A DNA stretch of 64,000 nt, from the NCBI GenBank assembly GCA_015680685.1, contig MNCI01036754.1, forward strand, positions 84,713-148,712, read 5' to 3'. Positions 48,301 to 59,130 of this stretch are shown piece by piece. Numbering within the stretch: the stretch's first letter is position 1; every line of letters starts with the position of its first letter. The stretch is from Gnetum montanum. Lineage: Eukaryota; Streptophyta; Gnetopsida; Gnetales; Gnetaceae. The notes beneath the pieces were generated by a model, which worked only from the letters and a program-made list of their open reading frames with translations, ran no database searches and was not told the origin of the DNA. Made by a program: the position numbers and the translations under genes.

Positions 48301-49782
48301 TAATAACATTGATATAATTCATCATCGTAAAGAAGTTTACCAGGTCCGAATGGCAAAGGAAAAGGAGGGATTTTCCTTTGCACATATACACCAGTGAGGG
48401 GAGGATCCAAAGTCCATTCTCTATCCAGCCACCTGAGATCTCTACATCTAGAAAAGGAGTCGGCATAGTGGGTCGGGTATTCTGGGATTTCGAACACTAG
48501 TTGTCCCATGACAGCGGCCCAAACATTGCTGATAGAAGTGAATTCACTTATAGCCCTTTCGGTCAATGAAAATGTGTCGTTATCGCCCAGGAGACCGCTG
48601 TCATTGATGAAGAATCTTCATCATAGAAGATAGGTGAATTTTATGCTCAATGTAAACTTAAATAATAGTTAACATATTGCCACACATCGAAAAGACACTG
48701 GCAGAAAAAACTTACCCACCTGCGTAATGCATGGTACCAAGTGGAATTTGGAAGTAAGTTGTGGGATGACAGGCGATGAACAGAGTCTTGTAGGCATGAT
48801 AACAGTTAAATTTGGGCATCTCCCATATCCAGCTCAAATGCCTCAAACCTCTGGCACTTTGTTCACGGTCTTGCACCTGCTCGGTTTCAATTGTGCCATC
48901 TGTCAGGAACACCAAGATGCTCTGTGTTGAACCAACTAGTAGTGTCTCCAAAATAGTAGCAGCTACATCACCTGGTAGATGCGACTAGATGATTACGCTG
49001 TATTACGAAGCAAAAACTACAATAACCCCCATGTGCCCCTTCGGAACGACACTGCCTCCTCCCTTATATGAGCATGGGGAGGAGAAACATTGGCCATAGG
49101 AACATGCATGCAGCATAGAATGCCCATGATGTCCAAAATGATTAGGATAGGCTTTAGCATAATACTATACAATAAAAACGTATTACTATTAGACAAACCA
49201 CTTAGACATGAACATCCATCATGCTACATCAGGGTATTCTTGGTTCCCAGAAAATTACAGGATATACTGGAGACGCACGATCAAAATCACCAAAACCCTT
49301 GCAACAGCTCAAGGTCTGTTCCTAACAACGGCGATGAAAGCAATACTATGTACTACCCCAGCATAACATGTAAATATTACGGACAAGAAGAGGAAAAGAA
49401 AATAGAACCCTGATTATGCCATGTATGGATACAATACTTAGATTTTCTTTTAGCTACATATTACATCTGCACGGTATTACTCAATACTACCCAAGCCTTC
49501 ACGGCGATAAAAAATCTATTTTCAAGAATAACATAACAAATCACAATAGCTCAGTCTGGGTGAATAGACATTGACGCCAGACACAACATGCGTATGCAAA
49601 AATATACAACTACGAGGTTGCGACAAACATAGCAATGGTGCAAAAGGGTGAACGATGACTTACTGGTTAAGCAGAGTAACTTCTCAAGCCTCGACTCTGG
49701 CCTACGAAGGTCACTACAAACTTTCCTGCACTTTGTCAATCTTAGCCAGTTTGGCATTCTTTCCTTTGATCTTGGGTGCCAT
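45377..49782 (-). pseudogene. Antisense eight-exon gene, copy C (function unknown)
   Basis: Exons on minus: 49,782-49,664; 49,164-48,716; 48,615-48,341; 48,232-47,184; 47,066-46,881; 46,749-46,621; 46,536-45,726; 45,634-45,377. Splice sites are GT-AG at the same homologous positions and phases as copy B (e.g. GCAGGTGG|GTAAGT after exon 2). Exon 1 starts MAPKIKGKNAKLAKIDKVQE. Exon 2 has MLKPILIILDIMGILCCM and a one-base frameshift before YSVII. Exon 4 has LLDLFLAVTPNVTTGEMLTL and IEEWLGVKKEAKGIPSDG. Exon 7 has RLRWDPLEPIDLDAIEPP and a coiled-coil-like region with SEDLWKKLQRSKKEK. Exon 8 is longer than in other copies (86 codons) and rich in E, D, H. Several W and Q codons are stops. A poly-C run lies at ~45,900 in exon 7. 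Confidence 0.86.
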
Positions 49783-49901
49783 ACTTGCAATTGAACAAAA
49801 TCTTCCTAAAATCATCTGTTCATGCCTTGCTCACACTCCCTTTCTGCAATGGCTAGATCCAAATTTGCGATATCTGTAACCTATTTTGAGTATGAACCAT
49901 G

Positions 49902-49909
49902 GGTTTATA
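49902..49909 (-). promoter_or_regulatory. Candidate TATA box of antisense gene C
   Basis: Minus strand TATAAACC about 120 bp upstream of the exon 1 ATG. Plausible distance for a plant promoter with a short leader. Single example; not verified in A1 or B. Confidence 0.35.
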
Positions 49910-50374
49910 AAAAAAATGCTTGAAACTAACTTTTCTTTCTGCTCGATCGATGTGGAACTTTCCCGAAACGTCGATGTCAGTATGACATGAAATGCGGAGA
50001 TCAGGGCATTAATTTCATAGATATCATGCGGATCACAGTCCAAAATGACCTTAAAATAATACATAATTTATCATCTTGTAATCCGGTCGCATTAACTACG
50101 GTCTATAAAAAAATTCAAATTTCATGACACGCTAGACACGCCACGTTGCATCTTTCATCTTATTTCATACGCTAACATCTAGGAAAACCTGGTTCATCAT
50201 TATTTTACAAACTTTACATATTCGTAGCGGTCCACTAAGACTTTAAACTAGAAGCTTCCCTAATACGCAACTTTGACGCAAAGAAAAAAAAACTCTTATC
50301 GTTCAACATATTGGTAGAAAAAAATAATGTAACAACTTCTATTTTTGGCATTTTTTGCTGGGCAATTTGCAAAT
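49910..50374. other. Divergent spacer between antisense gene and RT, C
   Basis: Contains one boundary-repeat unit at 50,225-50,255 (GGTCCACTAAGACTTTAAAC) and a T-rich stretch before the pol frame (TTTTTTGCTGGGCAATTTGC, ~50,350). The latter resembles a plus-strand splice acceptor region whose final AG may have become AA. Confidence 0.4.
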
Positions 50375-53300
50375 GGATGCAGCTTTATCCACACCCCTCG
50401 TCTTAACAGGCCCATATGGGGAGACCATTAGATAGCTTAATTACACGTTGATAGAAATAGACCTTTCCCTTTATGACGCAACCATAGCAACATCAGAAAT
50501 ATCCCTAGATTGGCCAGAACATCTGGCCCGAACTCTAGACCTAGAGGCTGGTGATGTGACTGAGGACCCTCTCAATGAGGTCCCTGTGGTTATGCACAGA
50601 GGCAAAAATAAAACTCTCAGGGTTAGTTCCCTCCTAGACCAATAGACACAGAGTAGCATAACGCAAGTGCTGCAGGATAACGCTACTGTATTCGTGTGGT
50701 TGTACGAAGACATGCCAGGATTAGACTTGAGATTAATACAGCATAACATAATCTTAGACCCATGCATCAAAGCAATTAGATAGAAGGCATGAAAGATTAA
50801 GCCAGAAATCACACTAGCAGTGCATAATGAAATCACCAAGTTGTATCAAGCTAGTTTCATTCGCACGGTTGATTACTCAAACTAGGTGTCCAACATCGTA
50901 GTTGTCTTTAAGAAAATGGGAGGTATACGCATCTGCATAGACTTCCGGGATCTGAACAAGGCCATGATTAAGGATAATTTCTCGTTACCAAGTATCGACC
51001 AACTGATCGATACAACAGCTGGTCACGCGCTTTTATCCTTTATGGATGGCTTTTCAGGTTATAATCAAATTCGTATTAATCTGGAGCATCAATTGACCAC
51101 AACATTCATGATGCCTTGGGGGATCTTTTGCTACACTATGATGCCTTTTGGGCTAAAAAACGTTGGAGCAACGTATCAACGATCCATGAAATACATCTTT
51201 AGTGATTACCTCTTAGGGAGATTGAACGACTACGTAGATGACATAGCTATCAAGTCTATAAAGTCGGAAGATCATTCAGAAGACTTGGAATTAGTCCTTA
51301 AACGGTGTCTCAAGCATGACTTACGGATCAACCCAAAGAAATGCGTATTCAGAGTCAAAACCGGATGCATGTTGGGGTTTGTGGTATTAGAGACTGGCAT
51401 CCGAGTCGACCCCAACAAGGTTAAAGCCATCGTCACTTTATCGCCACCTACAAACCTTAAGGAACTACATGGGTTGCAAGGTAGACTACAATTTATTAGG
51501 CAGTTCATTTTGAAGATAATAGATAAATTACATCCCATGCACCATCTCCTCAAGAAGGGTGTTAATTTTGAATGGACCGATGACTGCCAGCGTGCATTTG
51601 ACAACTTAAAAAAGGAGCAACATTTACCAACGGTTTTCCCACCACAAAGGGATCAGCCTTTTTACATCTATCTAGCAAACTCAAACATGTCTATAGCTGC
51701 ATTACTTTGCCAAAAAAGGAATGATGGGTCAGAAGCCCCTATCTATTATCTCAATCACGCTCTATTTGCGTACAAAACAAGATACAATGAAGTGGAGCGT
51801 AACTATTTGGCATTGGTTTTCACACTCAAAAAATGTAGGCATTATCTTGTCCACAGTCAAGTCAATATCATTTGCAAAAACAATGTTCTGCGAGCTATTT
51901 CAAACAGCTTGTATGAGAGTAGTAGGATAGCTCGCTGGAAAGCTATCATAGCCGAATTCAATTTACATTATGTTGGTCAATCGTCCACTAAAGGTTAGGC
52001 TATAGCTAACCAACTAGCAACATTGCCTATTAACGATCAAGCTATGATAGAGCCAGAATTTCTAAATGAGCATGTACATAGTTTAAGCCCTGTATCAATA
52101 GGCCTCAAAGCAACGTTATACTTTGACAGAGCTTCAACTACTAGAGGCGACAGTGCTGCCATTGTTATTACGCTTGCCCCTAAGGATGTGCATCCACTGG
52201 CTTACCACATGGCCTTCCCTTATACGAACAATGTGACAGAGTATGAGGGGCTCCTCAGAGGATTGTTGACAACCAAGGAACTCAATGTTCAACACTTGGT
52301 AATCTGAGGTGATTCGATGTTCGTCATCAATCAAATCATAGGAGTCTATGCCTGCAAAGCTGTGCATCTACAACCCTACTACGATAGGGCTAAAGATCTC
52401 CTGAAACAATTTGTGACAATCGATGTCCAACATGTGCTACGTAACGAAAACACTTTGGCCAATGCACTGGCAACACTGGCACTAAACGTGCCACCACACT
52501 TGTTTGCCAATTGGCCTGCTTTAATGATGGAATGTACAGACCCTGTCATTTAAGCGGTGCAAATCTCTTCATTAAATGTGGGAGGAATGCCAGAATGGTA
52601 TGACAACATTAAGACTTACCTTCTGGATGGCAAACCACCACATGTGCTAACACATGCACAAAAAGATGCAGTGTGCAAGCGTGCCAAGCAATACGTCATC
52701 ATTGGAGACAGTAATCTCTATAAACGCTCTTTCGATGGGATATTGCTAACCTGCATTAATAATGACCAAGCATAACGAATAGTTAGCAAAGTCCACGAGG
52801 GGCTGTGTGGAGGACACATAGCCCCGCAAGCCATGGCCGCTAAGATGAGACGCCTAGGGTACTATTGGCCATACATGGAAAAAGACTGCCTTGCCAAAGT
52901 TAAGACATGTGACACGTGCCAGTGTTACATAAACCTAATACATGTGTCGCCAACTGAGTTGCACACTACGTAGATTACTTGTCCATTCCAACGATGGGGT
53001 CTAGATATCATAGGTCCCATCGCACCTAAGTCTTCCGCAGGACATAGCTTCATTATCATCGCCACCGAGTATTTTACAAAGTAAGTTGAGGTTATCCCCC
53101 TATGGAAGATTACATCTCAATAGGTTTATCATTTCATCCTAGATAATATAGTAACTAGATTTTGACTCCCTATGATTATTGTGACTAACAACGAGCCACA
53201 ATTTAGTAGCACAGAAACCAAATCTTTTTGCAATAACCTTGGTATCAAACAATCTTTTTCCTCACCCTATTACCCACAAGAAAATGGTCAAGCAGAAGCG

Positions 53301-53838
53301 ACAAACAAGGTAATTATCAATCTACTCAAGAAGATGCTAAGCAATAACAAAAAATGATGGCATGAAAAAAATCCTCTACGTGCTACGGGTGTATCGTACG
53401 ACGTGCAGAACGACTACAAAGAAGATGCCCTATAGCCTAGTCTATGGATCCGAAGCTATGTTGCCCTTGGAATTACAAGTTCCCTCATTGCAGATGGTCC
53501 TCTCCATAGTTATAAATGAGACTCAATACAACGAGTCTAGAATTTTGTATTTAGACTCAGTAGAAGAGAAGTGCATCCAAACGCTCGACACCATCGAAAG
53601 ATATCAAGATAAACAAAGACAGAAGCATCGACACAATCTGCATCAACGACCAATCAAGAAGGGAGACTTAGTTCTCAAGGCCATTCATGCACCAGTAAGT
53701 AAATTCTCTGCAAATTGGGAAAGCCCTTTCCTGGTCATTAGCGCATACGGCAACGGAGCATTCAAGTTAGCGAATATCGACAATAACGAGCATCTGAACC
53801 CAGTGAATCATCTGTATTTAAAGCAGTATTACATCTAA
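50375..53838 (+). pseudogene. pol: RT, RNase H, archaeal-type RNase H, integrase, copy C
   Basis: RT with ICIDFRDLNKAMIKDNF (~50,935), LLSFMDGFSGYNQIRINLEH and DYVDDIA (~51,235) runs without a stop through RNase H (PFYIYLANSNMSIAALL, ~51,655) to 51,998. The archaeal-type RNase H (~52,115-52,490) reads YFDRAS, TEYEGLLRG, GDSMFV and NTLANALA; the last acidic position is N. Integrase (~52,780-53,838) keeps the HHCC finger (CDTCQ), has GLDIIGP and QAEATNK, but VTNNEPQF replaces the second catalytic D by N. It ends with the GPY/F-like ANWESPFLV. Stops at 51,996, 52,305, 52,551, 52,772, 52,972, 53,081, 53,119 and 53,161, and a frameshift near 53,360. Confidence 0.92.
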
Positions 53839-53869
53839 ACATTGACTTGGCTCAAACGCAAGGTAATAA

Positions 53870-54260
53870 GCGTCTGCTATGACGTAAAACTGGCAAAGTT
53901 GTAAATGTCCACTACGACATAAAACTGGCAAAGTTGTACATGTCTGCTACGATGTAAAACTGGCATTTCCTACATGCGTCTGCCAAGACGCTAAACTGGT
54001 AAAGTCTCCGACCATCCGCCATGATGTGAAATTGGCAAGGTAAGCATACATCTAATGAGATGCTAAACTAGCACAGACTTGTCCTTGGGTCACGACATAA
54101 AACTGACCCACAGCATAGTCTGCTGGGACCATAAACTAACTCTTCCACTATCCGCTACGACGTAAAACGAGCAGGTTTCAATCTGCCCAGACGTTAAACC
54201 GGGACCATGGCCTATTGAGGCTTAAAACCAGCAACAACAGTCAACCAGGACTCAAAATTG
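53870..54260 (+). repeat. Post-integrase boundary repeats, C
   Basis: About ten units of 35-40 bp such as GTCTGCTATGACGTAAAACTGG, running from just after the integrase stop. Confidence 0.8.
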
Positions 54261-55436
54261 GAATCCATCAATAGACAATCCACAAAGCAAGCGAGCATGA
54301 TCACTCTTGCACTGCATCCCTACTAGATGGAACAGGTAAGGCGTTGGAACAAACGTAATGCTGCTACCCAATTGGCATCCTACTGATTCCTCAGACATGC
54401 CGAAAGGCATACTACTGACCCCTTGGAGATGTTGCTATGACAGCCGCTCATTAGTTACAGCTCCTAGGATCAACTTCGCCGCTTGGGGCTCCAAAGAAGC
54501 TATGGTTCTCCATAGTCTCAACGGCCTCCATCCATCTCCGTCACTAGACTCCAACTTAGTAGATTCATCTAACTAGTTCTTTGCCCAGTTAATGAAGTAA
54601 CATGAATCTAGCTATCGACGGTGGTTGCATGAACCACGACATCAACATTGGGACCCTTGCTTCTTGCTATGGTCCCTGTTTCATGGCCTATGCTCTCCTT
54701 TTCACTTTGGACGATGCTTGCTTCAACAGCCTCCCTCCTTAGCGATTAGGAAAATTGCTTTTATGCTTTGCTCTTTGTCATGTTTTGCAGGTTACTTGTT
54801 ACGACAGCGTTGATTGAGAATGGATTCATTAGAAGGTGAAGCGTCACGGGGTTCTGAAGTGGCTACTCGGATTAGCCTGGCTACTTAGGAGTCCAAACCC
54901 TACCTCTCCCTCCATTATATGCCTTACTTCATTTTCCCCTTCCCTTGTCCTCATGACCGCCTTTACCCTCTTCCTTGCTTGTACAGAGCGTAAACATTCA
55001 ATCAAATTCTTTCGCATCATCGTGTCCATGAATTGGCGTAACGCAACTCACCTAGTGGAGTGTAAAAAAGGGGGGGGCAAAGCTTGGAAAAATGGATGTA
55101 AAACAACTCATCCAGGCCACGCGGGCATAACACAACTCGTCTGCGCAAGCCCTTCGTATACAGTATAATGGCGTAACCTCTCGCAAATACATTCGTGGAA
55201 AGATGTAATGACTTGTTCACAAAAGTTCCATGTTCACATGCTTGAGTCTTCCCCGAACCTCCCTCCTCTCACTTCTGTAAAATCTTTCCTATGCTTTCTT
55301 TCCTCCCCTACTTTTACACTTCCAAGTTTGATAGAGCGACATTTGAGCAAATCTTCGACGAACGCTGTTGGTGCCTTTACCTCTCTGGTGTTTTGTATTC
55401 TTTGTTGACGTCTTTCGGGCAAGCCCTCTAAACATA
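54261..55436 (+). other. Noncoding 3' tail of C
   Basis: No supported gene; the short frames here are not shared with the tails of A1 or B. The TGGATGTAAAACAACTCATC segment at 55,093 is shared with the A1 tail. Confidence 0.55.
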
Positions 55437-55452
55437 AACAAAGAGGGGCCAT
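55437..55452 (+). promoter_or_regulatory. Polypurine tract, C
   Basis: ACAAAGAGGGGCCAT abuts the LTR start TGAAACACC at 55,453. Confidence 0.82.
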
Positions 55453-56991
55453 TGAAACACCATAAAAATTTCGAGTCCTTAATAGTTCAGTGGAATTTTG
55501 TGATTCAAGCAAGGAGTCGTGACAAGGCGCAGCACGGCAAGTTCCCTTTTCAGTTAAAGGTCTATCCCACCATGCTGTGCAGCATAGCAAAGATAAATTT
55601 CAAAAGACAGAACCAGGCGATGGATGCACAGTGACAAGCCCGCAATTTTGCAAGTTTTCTATGTTTCAAAAATCTTAACTTTTGGCATATTACGTTGTAT
55701 TACATGACACAGCATAACGTCGTGTTACACAGCGTAATGACAGAAGGCAGTTAATTGCAACAACAGAAATGGAAAAATTATAGACTTCGACAACCCAGCA
55801 AAAGTCCTAAGGTGTAGGCAACAATCCGCAGCATGTCGTGCATTTCTACAAGTTTTCTTTCTCAGACTAAGGGTCCTGTTATGCTGCATTACACAACATG
55901 GCGTAATAAACCCTAGAAGGATTGATTAGAAATAGAGGAAGCGTGGCGACAACACTTCAAATTTTTGCAGTTTTGCTATTTTACGTTGCATTACGCTATG
56001 ATGCGTAATTTAGTACAATGCAGCGTAATGTGAACAACAACAGAGCACAATTTAGACATTAGCAGTTCAGACACTACAATACGCTTTTTAGCATATCGCA
56101 GCATAATCTAAGAACAATTTTTTGCCAAAACTCCAAGCAAGAGTGGTTTACGATGTATTACGCCTCAAAGCGTAATACAGCGTGGCACCGCAAACTTCAA
56201 CAACAAGCATATTAAGTCAACGAAATTTTGTAGGTTCAGGACATGCGTCATCTAAACTACGTTTTTCTCCTAAACCTAGTCTTATAAATACCCCAATCGA
56301 CAAAGATCAAGGAGTTGGCAAAAAATTTCTCCTAAGATTAACATATTTTCTTTGTGGGCAATTCTTTCCTTCCATTAGTAATGTTTGGCAACTTTTAGCA
56401 AGGATTGGCAAGGGAACAAAGAGGATTAGTAATTGCAAGAGCATCAAAGATGAGTGGCAAGAACCTTTGATCAGAAATAGCTGTTTGACAGACATTCTAC
56501 TTTGGGACCAACCTCCTTGTACCCAGACCTATTGGAACAAGGTAGATCGACCTTTGCTTGTTTCATCTTTGAACAGCTTCCTTGTTGTTGGCATGTACTT
56601 CGCTTAAATCAAAGTCTGCTTGTAATCATTGTATCTAATATATTTGGTTCATGAGCTGAATCCCAAATCTTGGGATCGCCTGCGCTCTAAATCTAATCTC
56701 TTGTTCCTTAGTTACACGAATCTCGCAAATCGCTTTAAATCAATTACATCATTTTCAATCATCTTCGAAATTAATAACATTGTATCTTCTTGTAAAGAAC
56801 CATCATTTTATCACCCAAATATCACAAAAACTTTACTGATCAAGTAAGTCCCTGTCTAATCAACAAGACCATTCAGGGCACCTCAAATTCGTTTTTTTCT
56901 CTAGCACGGTCCTCGCACGGATCCAGGGTTAGAATTGTGTACACGAACTTTCGTTCGGTATTTCTAGAAACCAACGTTTTCCGTCATTATA
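55453..56991 (+). mobile_element. 3' LTR of C
   Basis: 1,539 bp, near-collinear with 21,050-22,587; TATAAATACCCC at 56,283. It ends GTCATTATA where the 5' LTR ends GTCATTACA, a C-to-T change in the terminal dinucleotide. Confidence 0.93.
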
Positions 56992-56996
56992 GATAG
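56992..56996. repeat. Target-site duplication of C, right copy (GATAG)
   Basis: Directly after the C LTR; matches 21,045-21,049. Confidence 0.93.
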
Positions 56997-58555
56997 CAGC
57001 TACAAAATATTCTAAGTTTTGGACTACTCTCTCACTACCAGGACTACATTCTTTAGCATAGTCAGTGTAGTTAACAAAACATTGATTAGTTTTGCAAATT
57101 TTCTTAAGTGTCAAGCCAAAAGCTATTAGGTTGAATTGGCATGGAAGAAATAGTTTGGTAGGTTTTCTAACTACTATGACTACACCCCTAGAGCAAGCGT
57201 AGTCAACATAGTCTGCATGAAGACTAGTTTTGCTCGATTTTTCCAAGTGTCAAGGCTATGCTCTCCTTATTGGGACTATGCTCGTCAGTGTAGCCAACAC
57301 CAAAGACATCAATTTTTGGCAAGATTTCACTAAGTCCCAAGACAATGCTCTCACTACTAGGACTATGCTCTACGGTGTAGTATACATGGAAATGCACCTT
57401 TTTTTTTACAAAATTTGTCTAATTTTTGGGACTATGCTCTAGAGTGTAGTTAGCGTAGTCATGTAGAACTACCTCTAGAAGCCTCTAGAACTTAGTACCA
57501 ACCTTCATTTAAGCTCCAACATTCCTTGGTATGCAAGATTAGCAAGTTTTTTCTCTTTTGCATCTCCCATTTTCCCTCAAATTGTACCTACACTTTATTC
57601 CACTTGAGAGAGTGGATGGTGTAGTCCCAGAGTGTAATCTCCAAAATTACACTATTTTGCATTATTTTTAGGTATTTGCAATCTATTTAGCATTAGCACA
57701 TGTAGTCTTGGTAGCATAGTCATAGTTCAGTCATCTTACAAGGTCCATTGGAGCATACCAGCAAAACACCACTTACTTAACTAGGAGCATAGTTGGGGCT
57801 AACGTAGTCCCAACTATCCCTTTGTCACATGGTACCCAATCTATGATTCATGCTAATCCTAGGCCTATAAATACCCTAGCACTTCAAATTTTAGAGGTTG
57901 GCATTTGAAGCATTCGATTGACATTTTAGCATTTAGAAAACTCAAAGTGCACTTAGCATTCTTGGCAGACATTGTTGTGCACCACCACAAAACTATTTCA
58001 TACCACTCAATACCATCAACCATCATAGCTTGTAGGACATTGTGACAGCCAACTCAGTAGGCTCAAACTCCATGAAAGATGTTAGTTTTTGTAGCGCAAA
58101 CATCCTAAGACTGTGACTACACTTCCTACTACACCGATTTATACACCATGTACCTACTTACCTCTCTTACAATTGACTATGCTTCATCCACCTCGTTTGG
58201 GGTAGTGTCACTCTCTCTTTCTCTCACTCACATATTGTGCATGTTAGCATTTTTGTTGCATTTTAGCATTCTACTTATATTTTTGCACATATTACACATG
58301 TTTGCACCCTTGTTTCTATGCCTAAAACATCAACTACACTCACCCTAGTTGACACTATCGACACTGCGAACACCATGCAAACCCCTCACATTAATTTTTT
58401 CATAACATCTAGTAAATCCTAGTTCAATCAATAAGACTGTTCTAGGCACCCCACTTCCATTTTCTAGCAAGCCCTTAGGTAGATGTGGGGTTAGGCTATC
58501 TGGCCACAAACCTCTCAATGTACTGTTCCAACCTCTAACATTTTTGGTTGCTATA
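56997..58555 (+). mobile_element. 5' LTR of D, right part
   Basis: Resumes the D LTR after C. U3 palindromes of the CTATGCTC...GAGCATAG type are frequent (57,020-57,450). TATAAATACCCT at 57,866. Ends GGTTGCTATA, matching the A1 LTR end GGTTGCTACA. Total D LTR without C is about 1.85 kb. Confidence 0.88.
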
Positions 58556-58561
58556 GTTTTT

Positions 58562-58580
58562 TGGTGCTAGAAGGAGGGTC
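58562..58580 (+). promoter_or_regulatory. Primer-binding site of D
   Basis: TGGTGCTAGAAGGAGGGTC, 6 bp after the LTR end; same position as in B and C. Confidence 0.65.
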
Positions 58581-59130
58581 TTCACCATTTTTTTCTTTGG
58601 CCACCTTTGGTTGTTGCCTTGTGTGCTCTTTGAACTACAATGCAAATTGGTCCCCATCGTTGGTTCCCCTAGAACCCTACTTCACAACCACCAAAGCATA
58701 TACCACACACTTAGCCAAATTCTATGTGCTTAGGAGAGCATAGTCAGTTCCCAGCATAGGGAACATGGTCACTTTGAGTGTAGTCCTAGAGTTAGCTATT
58801 TTTTTAGTAATGTACACTTAGTTGTTTTTCTATGCATTTTAGACTTAGTTATTTTTTTACATTTTTACATAACCATTTTTTAGTAGTTTTACACTCAACC
58901 ATTTCCCTACAAGCTATACACTTAACCATTTTTTCCTGCAAGCTCTACACTTAGTCATTTTTTCAATAGCTCTATACTTGCCTATTTTTCCTACATTTTC
59001 GCACTTAGCCATTTTTATGCATTTTTGCATTTAGCAATGTTTACATATTTTCTTTGCACCATGAACCCAAACAACCTTTGACCTTTACTTCAAGTGTGGT
59101 TATTATCCATCTAGTTTAGCAAGAGATCTC
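58581..59130 (+). repeat. Leader of D with T-rich imperfect repeats
   Basis: 58,790-59,040 contains about eight units around ACACTTAACCATTTTT. No gene. Corresponds in position to the repeat-rich leader of B, but with an unrelated repeat. Confidence 0.6.

Larger units (their letters stand above)
21050..56991 (+). mobile_element. Element C: complete ~18-kb Tat-like retrotransposon interrupted by B
   Basis: LTRs at 21,050-22,587 and 55,453-56,991 flank primer-binding site, gag-protease (split by B), antisense gene, pol and polypurine tract. Excluding B and one duplicated AATAC the element is about 18.0 kb. Flanking GATAG duplications prove insertion into D's LTR. By eye about one base in ten differs between the first 190 bp of the two LTRs, mostly transitions, so it is not recent. 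It is CpG-richer than A and D. Confidence 0.93.
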
